From: Chlorops oryzae
Taxonomy: Eukaryota > Arthropoda > Insecta > Diptera > Chloropidae
NCBI GenBank assembly: GCA_020466095.1
Contig: CM035808.1
Location: forward strand, 77,873,863 to 77,937,862
Direction: 5' to 3'
DNA: 64,000 nt
The stretch's first letter is position 1. Each line of letters opens with the position of its first letter. This document shows, one piece after another, positions 19,787 through 32,110 of this stretch. The notes beneath the pieces were generated by a model. The model searched no databases and was not told where the DNA came from. It was given only the letters and a program-made list of their open reading frames with translations. The translations under genes and the position numbers were made by a program.

Positions 19787-21810
19787 CGGCCCAGAAAGAC
19801 TCCACAGCCTGATATTCCGGTGAACGAGGCTCCCCGCAAGCGGCGTCATAGGGGCGGAGCTCGACGAAATCGTCGACATGCATATAGCGACTTAGATGCA
19901 CGCTAGTCACTGCGAGTCGGACCGAAAATAAATTAAAATTTGAATTATATAGAGAAATTATCGTTAAATCAATTAAGCCAACAAGAACTGAATTATACAA
20001 AAATGAATTACTACTAAACTTATCATAGAAGCGCACGAAAAAGAAAAAATAATAATAATAATAAATAATATCCGCAATTGAGAAACAAATGTCATGTGTA
20101 ACATTCCTAAAATAACAACTCGAAAACTAGTGGCACAGGTCAAGAACAGAATGAAAGAAGAAAAAAAAAATTAGTGTCATTGAATTCCGTATATTGACAC
20201 GAACACGGTTGCGATCACTGTTTCTCTCTCGGAATGAAATTTTATAGGAAAATCAAAACAAATAAACACAAAGCTAAACAGTACAAAAGCACTGAAATAT
20301 TTGCACCGCTTCTGAATGCAATAAAGTAATTCCGCTCGATTTTGCTCCTGCCCACTATGCCACTATACACTGTTTTCGTGTCCAAAATTTTAGAAAAATA
20401 ATCGTAGATATTTAAATATTTAGAATTTAGTATTTCGAATAATACATACACTATTTCACAGTAACTTGCTATTCCACCGGCAACAGCTGTTCCCGTTAAA
20501 AGGTGTAGCGATGGAAATACTGGCATCAGAACCCGCCAGAGAGGAATGGAAATCCCGCCAACTAATGACGATCAAAGTTAGCTAGAAAAAAAAGTTAAAT
20601 GACTAGAAATTAAGTTGCAGGAAAAGCTCCGTGGAAAAGGCAAAAACAAATATAAGAGAACAAATGATTTTGCTAGTTAGGAATAGGAGCTGAAACCCCA
20701 TAAAAAGAGCACACCTGGGCAGAAGAATTCAGATTGCGTAGAGTCGTTACTCGGCGCTCAACTAAACTCCGAATTAAAAATGTAAATATAAATATTTTTT
20801 ATTGTGCTGTGACGGACGAGTGTGCTCGGACCCAGCAAGGTACTGTTCCTTTTTATTTTTATTTTATTTTTTTTTTGAACTTTTCCTTTTCCCTGTTTTG
20901 ATAAAAATTTACCTTAGTCACCATAGCAGTTTTTTTTCTTTCTCAAATTTTTATTCATTTTTACACCACTTTTATTAGCATATTAATTGTTATCCTAGTT
21001 CAAAAATTATTTATAAAATGAATGTAAATGTAATTTTCAAGAAGAAATGAATTGCGTGAGCACAAAACACAGTCAATAAACATAAAAAGAAAAAAAATAT
21101 ATATAGTCCAAAAACTTCCTTATTATTTTCATTCGACCAGTAGCAATGGGGTGATGGGAACACTGTTCCCTGTACCGGTCCATTTGGTTTTTCTTTTTGC
21201 TGGCAACGTCTATCTAGTAACAATGATAGGCTTAGCGCGCTTCGTTCACCTTAGTGCTGTACCATCGATCCACTAGGAAGTTTTAGCCGAGGTGAGTGAT
21301 GACGATTTTCGACCAACGTACGTCGAGGTAAACGGACGAAAGGACTGAATATGGGGAGTGTACTAAAAATAAAGAAGGAGCCACTGTACACTCACGGCTG
21401 CAAGATTTCGCAGTGGGAGGGCTTGCTCCAGACTAAAGACAGAGACATGTAGGCGGAGTGATGTACTAAGGGGATTCATTATAGTGTGTTTCATAGATCG
21501 GACAGAGATATTTTTAAAGGCCTTTTTCTTTTTTTTCTTAATTTCAAATTGCTTTATTGTCTAACGTTCATCCCGACTTGTTTTTTTTTATCTCCTTATA
21601 TTACCCCTTTCTTTTTCTGCCTCCTCAAATCTTTTCTTTTTCCTCTTGTCTTATCTGTACTCACACATCGACACGAAATTTTGTTAAATAATGTTAGGAT
21701 GGTGTGCGGAGTGGCAACAATCCACGCCAACGGCGAACTAGTCGGGGAAGAAGCTACCGTTTCGGACCGCCAAACCGCTACCACAAAACCAACTAGCACA
21801 AATATTAACA

Positions 21811-23037
21811 GCTCGTAGAAAAAGGATGCATCGAGCCGTCAAAAAGCCCCTATAGTTCTCCCATCGTGTTAGTTGGCGGAAAAAGCCAGATGCGTGGCGA
21901 TTGTGCACCAAATTTCGTAAAATAAATGCACATTCGATTCCGGATGCTTATCTTCTGCCCAGGATCAATTTCATCTTGGAGAAGCTTCGGGACGCAAAAT
22001 ATATCCCGACGCTAAACTTAAAGAACGGATATTGGCAAATTTCAGTCTCCCCCGAAAGACGCCAATATACCGCATTCACAGTGCCGGGAAGGGGCCTATT
22101 TCAGTGGCGAGTGATGCGGTTTGGCCTCCATTCAGCGCCGGCCACCTTTCAGAGGGCACTCGATCGAGTGCTTGGACCGGAGTTGGACACCTACGCCTTC
22201 GCCTACTTGGACGACATCGTGGATATCGGAAGGAACCTAGAGGAACACAAACGAAAACTCAGCGAGGTCCTGAGGCGACTGCGAGAAGCTAATTTGAAAT
22301 TGAATATAGAGAAGTGTGGTTTCTTTAAGAAGGAGTTGCGGTATCTCCGCCATAGCATAAGCGAGAAGTGCATCCACTCCGACCCGGAAAAGGTGGCGGC
22401 CATACAGGCTATCAAGGCGCCACAGACCGTCAAAGATGTACGCAAATTACTAGGAATGGCGTCTTGGTATCGGCGGTTCGTGGAGGATTTCTCAAGCGTG
22501 GTGCAGCCGATGACACATCTTTTAAAAAAGGGAGTGAAGCTCCAGTGGGGTAAGGCACAACAGAGCACGGTCGATGAGCTGAAACGAAAATTGACGGCGG
22601 CTCCCATCCTTGCGTGTCCGGATTTCACTCAGAGGTTCATATTGCAGATGGATGCCAGCGACGACGGCGTAGGAGCAGTGTTGACACATTTCGCCAACGG
22701 GGAGGAAAAAGTAATCGCATACGCGTGTCGTATCCTAAATGCCGCAGAGAAGAATTAATCGCCCACAGAAAAAGAGTGTCTGGCGATCGTTTGGGCTGTG
22801 CGCAAGATGCGAGAATACCTAAAAGGGTACAGATTTACAATCGTCACGGACCACCTATCATTGTAATGGCAAAATTCCATCGAAAGCCCGGCCGGCCGAA
22901 TAGCGAGGTGGGCGCTGGAACTCCAATAATTTCAATACGACGTCGAGTATCGCCGAGGGAAGTTGAACGTGGTCGCAGACAGGCTGTCGGGACAGCCGTT
23001 GGAAGATTTGGCTGCTATAGACGCAAGGGAACCGCGG
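21811..23037 (+). pseudogene. Gypsy reverse transcriptase and RNase H (second part)
   Basis: After the insertion the frame continues with KGCIEPSKSPYSSPIVLV, a frameshift, and then an 285-codon open stretch (21901-22758). That stretch has the RT palm: WRLCTKFRKINAHSIPDAY, TLNLKNGYWQI, FGLHSAPATFQR and the catalytic FAYLDDIV at 22198-22221. It then runs through the connection (LGMASWYRRFV) to RNase H (ILQMDASDDGVGAVL). A TAA at 22756-22758 and another stop at about 22864 interrupt RNase H ([19 protein letters not shown]). The order is that of Ty3/Gypsy pol. It copies element RNA into cDNA in the particle. Dead because of the stops, the frameshift and the insertion. Confidence 0.85.
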
Positions 23038-24240
23038 AGTGCTCTGGGTGGCAGCCCTGAAGGAAAAACTGATAGCTCGTCCCGATCTGGTGCCAGAGTA
23101 TAGGTTGGAGAATACACAGGTGTACCGACATGTGCCAGCAGTAATGGGAGCTCCGGAGAATGCCTGGAAATTGTGCGATCCAAAGCCGTGGCGAGAGCGG
23201 ATACTTCGGGAGAGCCACGATGAAATAACCGCGGGACACTTGGGCATGCGAAAGACGGTGGCTAGAGTCTGTCTACGATACCATTGGCCAGGTATGTACC
23301 GCGACGTGCGTGAATATGTACGAAAATGTAAGATATGCCAGCAGTTTAAGCTAGATCAAAGAAAACCGGCCGGGCTAATGCACACTTTGCTGCCACAGGG
23401 ACCGTGGGAGGTGTTCAGCGCCGATTTTATTGGGCCACTCCCGCTGTCAAAGAGGGCAAACACCGTGTTTCTCGTGTTTAACGCCAAATAAGCGCCGAAA
23501 TTTGGCAGGCCAAACACCGTCAATCGTTTTATCTCTCCTGTCATCGTGGAACTGACCCAAGAAGGCCAAGATATCACGGAACCGGGGCCAAGCAGGGATG
23601 AGGACAGCAACCCAGCGGGCCCTGAATTGGAGGCGAAGTCTCGCACTCTCGACGAGAGTGACGAAATGGGGGACGATCCAGACGAAAGAACTCACCAGGG
23701 GTCTCCGATCACCATCAGCAGCGACAGTGAGACCGACGCTCAGTATGAGTTCGAAGTGCGCCAGCAACGTTACACTCGACAGGTTATCCACCTACATACC
23801 GTATTCCGTTTCTGAAACCGTACATTTCAGCCAACTTCGGCATGGACTGTTGTACAACCAGAGCGTCGCCGCCGCCTAAGCAATCATTCAGTACCCGACG
23901 AGCGGGAGTCTGACGAAAACGTAGCCCCTGGTCTTGAAGCGGACGACGTACTCGAGATTCAGGAACAGGGTGGCGTCGAATTCGTGGAGTGCAAGCTAAA
24001 CCCTCGCCCGACGAGACCCCCGCCCACCCCCACCGAACAGACCACGGAGAAGGGCGGCGAGATTCCCTTTGGGGCCCTATCCATTCCAGTCCAAACCGCG
24101 TTCGCCAGACAGCTTGAAAAACAAGCAACCAGGCCCATCCGAGCAGCCCGCGTTCACCGCCGCTGGCGATATCGGCTCGTCAGGACGGTGGACGGACGGG
24201 TAAAGTACACCCGTTCTAAAGGTATGGAGGGGGGGGGGGG
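23038..24240 (+). pseudogene. Gypsy integrase, core deleted, and pol C-terminal tail
   Basis: The frame 23039-23491 has the integrase HHCC zinc domain (H-x-x-x-H in TAGHLGMRKT.., C-x-x-C in CKICQQ) and the start of the core with the first catalytic Asp (SADFIGPLPL). The core then stops abruptly at about 23490. What follows resembles the far C-terminal region (GRPNTVNRF near 23505, then acidic Ser/Asp/Glu-rich sequence to 23815 and a basic RRWRYRLVRTVDGRVKY near 24155). The second Asp and the Glu of the DDE triad are absent. This is best explained by an internal deletion. Confidence 0.7.
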
Positions 24241-24770
24241 TGTGAGGAGTTCTCACAGCAGACAGCCCCGAACGAAGGTCGAACCAGAAGGCGCTAGGGA
24301 AATTTTCATTTCTTTTTATTAGTATTAAGCACGAAAACAGATTGATTTCCGTTTCGTTTAAGTTTTCCTTTCTTTTTCATTGTTCTTTTAGGATAAAGTT
24401 GAGAAAGCCGTAGAACGAGCATCAAAATAGTTTAAGTTGTAAGTAGCTGAAACCTTTGTATTATAAAGACTGCGACAATTGACGCACTCGTGTGTAGCCC
24501 TCCGATAGGCTGGCGAGGCGAAACCCGCAGTAATATCAAGCAGTGTGACGGGTGCCTAATGTGAAATCGATTACCATCGATTATAACGAAACAGTCACAT
24601 GAGGGGGATATCGAAGCGACGGAAATGAGAGACGATCTTTCACTTTTCCTGGAAAAAACGACGCGTGCAGATGTGAGTTGGGAAAGTGCACGAGAGTAGA
24701 CCGCACAGTGAAAAGGAAACGCGGAATCCGGAACAGAGAAGAAATCCAGAACCATCATGGTCGTAGAATA
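24241..24770 (+). repeat. Probable 3' LTR start of the Gypsy element (end not fixed)
   Basis: A purine tract with a run of 12 G's (24224-24240) directly precedes TGTGAGGAGTTCTCACA, as a polypurine tract precedes the 3' LTR. TATAAAG at about 24462 could be the LTR promoter. No 5' copy is present in the window to define the other boundary, so the end coordinate is a guess. Confidence 0.5.
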
Positions 24771-25061
24771 TTATCCGGGAAAGCCGACACAACATTTTCT
24801 CTAGCAGACGTCGTCATTTAGAGCAGAACCCGAAGATTTTGCCTGGTTGACCACCAGGTTGTTCCTAAGTAGGAACCGAAATCCCCAAGGAGGTGACAGA
24901 GCCAAGTGAGGAGGCGAGCGGAGTGATTTCGGCAAAAGGCAACGTAGGAACGGCTGGGAATTCCCAAAGGAATATCGGCAGCAAGTCCATGTGAGTTGAA
25001 GGGTTCTTAAAGAATAAAAGTTCGAACATTGGTTAGTTCTGGTGGAACAGAATTGGATTAA

Positions 25062-25428
25062 GACAGTGGTAGATTTTGGGGAGCGTGTAAAAATCCAATC
25101 GCGCTCAGGCAAATTCTAGATAAGAGCATTTAGGCAGTGGTAGATTTTGTGGAGCGTTGCGAGAATCCAATCGCGCTCAGTCAAATTCTACATAAGAGCA
25201 TTTAGGCAGTGGTAGATTTTGTGGAGAGTTGCGAAAATCCCATCGCGCTCAGTCAAATTCTACATAATAGTATTTCGGCAGTGGTAGATTTTGTGGAGCG
25301 TTGCGAGAATCCAATCGCGCTCAGTCAAATTCTACATAAGAGCATCAAGGCAGTGGTAAATTTTGTGGAGCGTTGCGAAAATCCCATCGCGCTCAGTCCA
25401 ATTCTACATAATAGTATTTCGGCAGTGG
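25062..25428. repeat. 72-bp tandem repeat, five units plus a partial
   Basis: Units begin at 25062, 25133, 25205, 25277, 25349 and 25421 with GGCAGTGGTAGATTTTGTGG or a close variant. The spacing is 71 then 72. Because 72 is divisible by three, an open frame (25209-25502) reads a 24-residue repeat VVDFVERCENPIALSQILHN plus four more residues. It may be a leader repeat of an LTR element; sequence just upstream (24900-25060) looks LTR-like but has no partner. Confidence 0.85.
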
Positions 25429-25502
25429 TAGATCAAACACCTTTCCGCCAGGATAAAAATAACAGGAATAATAAATCCGAAATAAATTCTGAGTTAATTT
25501 AA

Positions 25503-28480
25503 TGCTGAAAAACAACATAAATAAGCCAAGTAAATTCCCTTGGAATTGGACAAATATATTTGTTCCAAAGAGGCAGTAACTGAACAACAAACAAGAAATA
25601 ACATTGAAGAAACAAGAAAAAATGAAAAAGAAACAAGAAACAAAAAACAAGAAATTGGAAACAATAAGCAATAAAAAATCCAACAAGCTGCCAGGCGAAT
25701 GGTTTGATCAAAAGGTGTTCAAGGCATCATTGATATGAAATTTAAATACCCCTCATTGCATATCTAAGAACCTTAAATCGGCGAATCATGTTGGGAGATG
25801 ATTGGAATGTACCAATTATATTTTTTGAATACCCAAAAAACGGAAAAAGACTAAATTTTGAAAACTGTTCAACTTAAAAGTAAATATTCGGATTTAGCAC
25901 AAAATTTAACTAAAAAAAATATCGTCAGGTTGAGTAAGCCATATTTTTCGTTAACGAGAGTTATTGTTAATTGATTTTTCATTTACTTTTTTATTTCATC
26001 TAACATATCTCAAAGTGTCAATTATACGCTTCTAAAGTTGTATAACTTTATGAGCCAATATGAAGGGCTTCATTTAATTAACACACGGAATATGGAAATA
26101 AGTTGCTTAGTAATGTGCGTCTTTGGAAACTTTAAAAACAATTTTTTTTCCTTTAAAATTTTGTTTAGGGGTTTCAAGGTATTATGAAAAATCGCGTAAA
26201 AGAGTTACTTTCTAAGGCGTGCGCCTATTTCTTTAAAACTGAAATAACGGAAATTGTCGAGAAAAGCGCGTCGGAAACTATAGGCAGTTACTATCTTATT
26301 ACTAGTAATTCCGAAATTTCGGTTCTGCACGGCATATTTTTTTTTTAGCTATTGAGATATGTTTGTATCAAAAAAGATTTGTAAAAGTAGTCACACGAGA
26401 ACTAACCCTCAGGCAATCTAACGCCCGTCATCAATGCAAATTTTGACATATTCGAGAAAGACGAACAACAAATTTTTTTCAATATATCGGCAATTTAGAA
26501 GATCAATTAATCCAAATTTTTCAAATACTACATGAAGACGACAAATATAACACAAGTCGACAAAATGAAACTTAAATTTTGTTTTTGGTTTCTAATGGTT
26601 GATTTCTGGCACACACCGAGTTAATATACCAAAAAGAATTCAAAAAATTTCGAAAAAAATTCAAAAAATCCACGTTTTTTACATTTGAATGGCTATAGAT
26701 CTTGAAGTAAAACCTCGATTGGAACGCATGATACATTGTTGTAAAGGTACATTCTTCATTTTTTAAGCAAGGTAAACACAGACATACTTCCTGAGATTTT
26801 GAGAAAAATCAAGAAATTTACGCGAAAATTTAAAAAATCGTACTCGTGACCTCAAAATCAAACTAAAAAAAATGATTTTCCTTCATCACTTAGGTATAAG
26901 TAGTTGGAATCTGATATACAGAAGTCAGAAACAAAAATCGTGTTAACTTGTGTTATCATCAAATTAAACTCTTGTCAACTTTTTTTTAGTAAGAATGTGT
27001 AAGACGAGCTTAATATTCTTCAAAATATCGTTTTTCTTTTACCGCATTGTTACGTTGAGAGAGAACTTTGTATACTGTAAAAATTTTTCTGGCTGACAAA
27101 AATTACAAAGAAAGAAAAATCTGAAAAAGAAAACCCAATGCTACGATTACATTTTACTAACAAATGTTACGATTAAATGTCATTCATAGTACCCACGTTT
27201 TAAGAACAGGTTTTTTAAGGATTTCAATTAAGAGAAATAAAATGAAATCTAGAAAGAGATTTAAATGCTAGGCAAGTATCATTGAGAGTTAATTGATTGT
27301 CATAACAATATATTGATATTAAAGGACTGGCCAATATATATACAAAATTCGCAGTCAAAAAATGGTCTCGTGGGTTGCGCCATACTGAAAATAATTTTGA
27401 AATTTTGTTGATTTTTCAATGTAGGCAGTTTTAAACCACCGCGGGGAGCGCTTCTTTTCTGAAAACTCGTTGAAACATCATTGAAATTTCTTTTTTAGTA
27501 GATAGCGAATCTATGAGTTATGAACAAAAATGTTAGTGCACATAGAGGATCTCAGTTCTAATAACCAGTATAAATGTGTGACAAATGTAAGAAAACACAA
27601 CACTCACGTAACGGTCGTATCTGTTTTTAAACAAAAAAACAGTTCTTTAAAAAGAAAAATGCATAAAAAACAGCACATCAATTTGAAAGCAAAGTCATTG
27701 AAGCAGTGAGCAACTTCTATTGCCGTGACGTCATCAATCATCCCTACGTACTGACTTACCGAATAATTATAAAAACAAATCTTATAGAAAGAGAATGCGA
27801 AAAATCTAAACACATACAGATTTTTAAATGGTGTCCTTTTTACCTGGTCTTGGACGAAAAGCAACCATATTTAGTTGATTTTTCAGTAAATACGTCCTTC
27901 ACCTTTTTTCTTATTTTTCAAGTCCAGTGAAATACATTTTTTTTTACGTTTTATTATTTAGTGGATCACTGCTTTAAGACAGGAGTTAAAGGGCTGCACA
28001 AATATACTTAAAATGGCTTTCAAGGCATTTGTTGAAATTCAAATAGAAATATTTCTTGAACTTAATTTTTCAAATCAAGAAGCTATTTGCATACAAAAAT
28101 TGAGTTCAAATCTACTAGAGGAAAATCAAATATTCGGGGCTGTTATGGAAACCGACAACTGTCAGAATCAGATTTGAAACCAACACATTTTTCGTTTTGG
28201 TATTATAGAATCAGACTTTCAGTTTTAAAACTGTTTTCATTTTCGAAATCCGGTTTGCATTGTTTTTAGGTGTTACAGAAAGAGATTTATTGATATTATT
28301 GTCTGATTTAAACCGAGCAGCTTTAAGTTGACATAATTGGTCGGCAGATTGTGTGGGGGCTTTTTCCCAGCTGGTTTTTTTTTAGTAGAAATAAAAGTCA
28401 ATACTTTATTTGAATATATTTTCTTAATTGTTTGGGTATTAAATGTTTCTGACTAAAGGGAACGCATCAAAATGCGACTC
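25503..28480. other. AT-rich region with no gene recognised
   Basis: About 3 kb without an ORF of known family on either strand. A 42-bp stretch at 27945-27986 (ACGTTTTATTATTTA.TGGATCACT...) recurs at 43260-43303 next to a Helentron-like end, so some of this region is probably eroded repeat. Confidence 0.5.
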
Positions 28481-28740
28481 AGGCCTCTATACTAGTTGAG
28501 GTATGGAAGACCACTCGAGTATGGCCAAGGGGCTTCCTTAGCGGGACAAAGCGCTTGTGGACTTATGGCAGCAACTCGTGGTGTCGTTAAATTCTGCAAG
28601 ACCCACCCACAAAAGACGCAATCATCCACCCGATTCTCTAGCTCATTTCTTTTTCCAAGCTTCGCAACAGTTTGGCTGCCACCAATAATGGTGGCGCACT
28701 TAGGACGCATAACGGTTCGTTGTGATACCACGGAAATGGG

Positions 28741-30190
28741 TGCCGCTTCTGGCCTGAGTTTGACGTTGTACTTGCTGAATGTATCCCTGTAGGAAAGTGA
28801 GGTTGACCCCAAACTACTTTCTGAGCGCACGTGCGTTCCGGCAAGTGGTGAGCATAGACAACTGGAATCTCACACAAGCGCAGCTGTGCGTGGAAGCTTG
28901 TTATATATTACTGGGCACCCGTGAGTACGATGCACGCGGAAATTGCCAGAAAAAGGGAAACGCTCGCCATTGCAGCTGAATGAGGAATTTGGTTCGGGTC
29001 CTAAAAACCAAAATAAATTTTACTGGGCACAGGAGAGTACGACTGCACGCGATAACTGGCAGAAAACCTTAAGCGCTCGCCAGTGCACCTGAACGAGGAA
29101 ACTGGTGTTGGACATCGCTCGCCAGTGCACCGGAACGCGGAAACTGGTGTGGGTCCTGATAACATAAATATATTTTACTGGGCACACGTGAGCACAACTG
29201 CACGCGGAAACTGGCAGGAAACCGGAATCTTTCGCCAGTCTACCTGAACGAGGAAACTGGTTTGGGCCCTGATAACCAAAATATATTTTGCTGGGCACAT
29301 GTGAGTAGGACTGAACGCGGTAATTGGCAGAAAACCGGAAGCGCTCGCCAGTGCAACTGAACGAGGAAACTGGTTTGGGTCCTGATAACCTACCTGTACC
29401 ACTCCACGATAATTCCACTAAAACACGTTTGAAGTTACTTTATTTAACCAGCCTGACTTACCAGAATACTGTCCGGAAACTCGAGCGTAAATACTCCTTC
29501 CCCTTCGTTGGGTCTATGGTCCTGTTGTCCTTCCTGCCCTTTGGCGTGGTCCGGGCTGCTTGGCGAATTCTTCTATTTTTCTTCCGAAGCGGTCCGCTTG
29601 GCTGGACTGCTCATAGACAAGTCCCCGTCGATCTCGACTTTCGACCTTACCAAGCGCTTGGCTTCATTTTTCGTGGTGCTGCCACTCATAGTCTTTCACG
29701 TGATTCGCGCAGCTAGTCGGTGTTAGTCCTTCTTTTCACGCAGTTACAAAAGTTTCGTACGCTCGTGAATCCTACAGTACTTAAATCTAATAGCTTCCAA
29801 AATTTTGTTGTTGGTTATATTTTGGTTCCATAAACCTAGGGACTTTCCTTTCGAGAATATGTGAAATTTTGCATTTCCTAAGCCTATAAATTTATCATTT
29901 AAACTACCCTTCGCGTCGCTAAATCTACCATTCGATAATTAAAAGCTACTATTCGATAACTTATGATAAATATGAAATAACTACTCCTAACGCCAGCAGT
30001 GGTGGTTCTGGTTGACGTCTTACGTCATAACAGCGTGTTTTTATATTTTTCTACTTTATAAATCTTATAACTTTTGAATAACAAAAAACAAACCTCCTGG
30101 GAAATATACTTATATAAAAAAAAAACTTCCAACTATAATAATACTATTTTTTCTCTCTTAATTTTGGACGCGGTATTGTGAGTCCTCACA
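28741..30190 (-). repeat. Long LTR-like repeat A (3' LTR of Osvaldo-like element)
   Basis: The block is repeated at 38696-40020 in the same orientation. On the minus strand it begins TGTGAGGACTCACAATACCGCG, preceded by the purine-rich tract GTAGGGAAGGATGGGT (30206-30191). This is the arrangement of a polypurine tract and 3' LTR, right after the Osvaldo-like pol C-terminus. Each repeat contains a short minisatellite (here about 28905-29400, four units of about 113 bp plus a partial). Repeat length differs mainly by one unit. Osvaldo elements are known for long LTRs. The inner, non-TG end is not precisely fixed. Confidence 0.65.
28905..29400. repeat. 113-bp minisatellite inside LTR-like repeat A
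   Basis: Units start with TTTTACTGGGCAC near 28905, 29018, 29173 and 29286 and contain CTCGCCAGTGCACCTGAACG and GATAACCAAAATATA. The 29018-29173 interval holds an extra partial unit. The counterpart in repeat B (38855-39190) has three units. Confidence 0.8.
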
Positions 30191-30276
30191 ACCCATCCTT
30201 CCCTACGGGGTGGTGAAAAACTGCCGACTCTTTCTGGTGATAGTGACCGTCCTTTTTTGGCCTCGATGTGTTCGCC

Positions 30277-31105
30277 TTAACCAGAGCTTCCGGCCGGTGC
30301 TCCAGCCCTCCACTGCATTGGCGAACTCCATGCGGAGTGCTGCTGGCATCTGCTCAATTTGGCGCAGTAGGGCTTCTTTTGTTGGGTATTCCTCCTTGAA
30401 CGGGTGGTCGGCCCCTCCGCCTGGGGTACTCCTGCTTCATTTTCGGGTGCGTTATCTTCCAGGTATTTGGAAAGGAACTGTTCGAATTCGTCGGGGCTCA
30501 CCGCGAGGATTTCGTCAATGAGAGCTTCTTGGGGTTGGTTTTTCTCCATGCCCGTCCAAACCATCTGCCGCGCTTGACAATGGATGTGTGCTTACAAGAA
30601 TGCGGTCGCCTTTATTCGGCTTCCATGGGCGACGGTGGAGAATATAGTGCCTGGCCTGATCTTAACTCGACATGGCTAGTTGGTTCTGAACCCAGACGAA
30701 CGTTTCTTTGAGCTGTTAAGCTCGCTCGTTCGGCGTAGTGCTGGTATGTCCCGTTCCTGGAGTGATCTCGTCATAGAGAGTGCCCGGTTAACGCAACTCT
30801 CTTCCTTGAACAACAAATGCCGAACTGAACCCGGTGGAAATAGCTACGCTAGTATTTCGCGCACGGGATAACTCTGGCAGTTTTTCGTCCCAATTACGCA
30901 GGTTAACTTCGGTGAACTGTGCCATCATTGTTTTCAGCGTACTGTTGACCCTTTCGGTAGGGTTTTCTTGTGGCGAATATGAAGCGGTTAATTGATGCTG
31001 CACGCCCCTGTCCTTTAGTAGACCCTTGAATGCTCGGCTCGTGAATTGGGTCCCGTTGTCCGTTGTTATTATCTTGGGAACCCAGAACTTTGCTGAAGGT
31101 CATCT
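30277..31105 (-). pseudogene. Osvaldo-like (Gypsy) integrase and pol C-terminus
   Basis: Minus-strand frames give PKIITTDNGTQFTS-like sequence (about 31085-31040, frameshifted), then HQLTASYSPQENPTERVN and FTEVNLRNWDEKLPELSRA. These are the core and late part of an Osvaldo/Ulysses-type integrase. A post-core stretch follows, and then a Glu/Asp-rich tail (PDEFEQFLSKYLEDNAPENE) with TTRSRR, ending near 30277. Then come a purine tract and the LTR-like repeat A. The segment is fused at about 31105 to BEL-A sequence, and the element's gag, protease and reverse transcriptase are absent. Confidence 0.7.
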
Positions 31106-31112
31106 GGTTTGT

Positions 31113-31760
31113 CTATTTTTGTGATTTGTATGGCCTTGCTTTTTTGCGATTCAGTCTGAAGCTGCTTCTCAGAGAGATCAAATTTTTTGTTTTTCGGCCA
31201 CTGTGAGTGTTCTTGATCAAGAAAATCTGGACCCTTGAACCAGATTGATTTGTTTTCGTTATGAGCTCTACAATCTCTCGAGACTTGATCCGCAGGATTG
31301 GACTTTGATTATACGTGCATCCATTCAACTGTTTCTGAAATCTCTTGAATTTAAGCAACCCTATTTGCTTCAAATGTACTGAACGCTGAGGGATGCTTCT
31401 TGAGCCAATGCAGCGTGATTTCTGAATCCGTCCAAAAGACTACTCGGGTAAATTTAAAACTTAGGAACGGCTGAACCGTTTGCAACAGCTTGGACAACAA
31501 AAATGTGGCACTGAGCTCCAGTCGAGGCAGTGATCTTGTCTTTAGCGGTTCTCCTCTGGATTTGGCTGTCAAAACGTTGACAGAAATTGTGCTGTTATGA
31601 CAGTTTCTTACGTCGTATATAGCCATATGCGCGCTCAGATTCATCAGCAAAGCCGTGAATCTCGATGTTTACTTGTGAATGTGTCTGAACAAATCTTGGA
31701 ACAGATACAGAATCACCAGAAATAAACCACTTGAGCAAAGTTTTTTGAAGAGTAGGCAAC
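31113..31760 (-). pseudogene. BEL-A: RNase H region of BEL/Pao pol
   Basis: Minus-strand frames give VPRFVQTHSQ and IHGFADESERAYGY (31740-31620). They continue with RSLPRLELSATFLLSKLL and FWTDSEITLHWLKKHPSAF (31560-31390), then EWMHVP...SNPADQVSR (about 31325). This is the connection, RNase H and post-RNase H order of BEL/Pao pol (family: G.SDAS..AYGA.., PRLEL.GA.LL.., WTDS...L.WL). Frameshifts are frequent. The RNase H would remove template RNA during reverse transcription. The sequence just upstream jumps straight to protease, so the reverse transcriptase is missing. Confidence 0.75.
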
Positions 31761-31766
31761 TGTGGG

Positions 31767-32110
31767 TCAATTTTGAACTTGCGGTTTATAAAAACATGGA
31801 TCTGCTAGCTTGACATTTATTGGAATTTTCCACTGATTAACTGGGAAATTACGATCTGGATGATAAGTCAAAATGTTTTTCGTTACCAGATATTCGCTCT
31901 CAAATCTGAAATTGTTGGCTCGAGATTGAGCGGAAACGTCGACGCAATGGAGAATAGGTTGGTTTGCGTTGCCTATCTCCACAATTGGTACTGACTTTGA
32001 TTTTCTTTTAAGACATAATGCATTTGCTAATTGTTCGATTACACAATTGACTTGTGGGCCAGAGTCTAGGAGAGCTCTTTATTATATTAAATCACCGGCA
32101 ATATTTCTAA
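31767..32110 (-). pseudogene. BEL-A: protease region
   Basis: The minus-strand frame from about 32085 reads RALLDSGPQVNCVIEQLA, the retropepsin active site (LLDSG) of BEL/Pao elements. It continues with EIGNANQPILH to FPVNQWKIPINVKLADPCF, the conserved end of the BEL protease/DUF1758 segment (...W..P..I.LADP.F). It runs into the RNase H region with no reverse transcriptase between, showing an internal deletion. Confidence 0.7.

Larger units (their letters stand above)
18691..21810. mobile_element. 3.1-kb insertion of unknown class in the Gypsy reverse transcriptase
   Basis: The reverse transcriptase similarity breaks at about 18690 and resumes at about 21811, where GCTCGTAGAAAAAGGATGC encodes the expected next residues. 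The insert begins TGTTACGGG and ends ATTAACA, so its ends are TGTTA...TAACA. The flanks CGTC and GCTC could be a mutated 4-bp target duplication. ATAATTGGTGCAGTCC at 18706-18721 resembles an LTR/primer-binding junction. A TATA-like plus initiator-like stretch lies at 20698-20735. No matching LTR pair was found. It contains the unidentified ORF at 19187-19786. The 20040-21800 part is AT-rich with no recognised gene. Confidence 0.5.

Noticed and set aside
22203..22628. 141-codon minus-strand ORF opposite the Gypsy reverse transcriptase
   Set aside because: It is the antisense shadow of a clearly conserved + strand RT. No independent family resemblance.
25062..25428. CRISPR-like regularly spaced repeat
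   Set aside because: Units are directly adjacent 72-bp tandem copies with no unique spacers, in eukaryotic DNA. The same holds for the 74-bp and 113-bp repeats.
27604..27930. Overlapping 86- and 74-codon ORFs as a host gene
   Set aside because: Low-complexity, Phe/Lys-rich composition typical of AT-rich DNA, opposite strands overlapping, no motif and no splice context.
28492..28830. 112-codon minus-strand ORF beyond LTR-like repeat A as an Osvaldo gag
   Set aside because: Its first residues come from the LTR-like repeat itself and the rest has no gag features. The other repeat copy diverges completely at this point.
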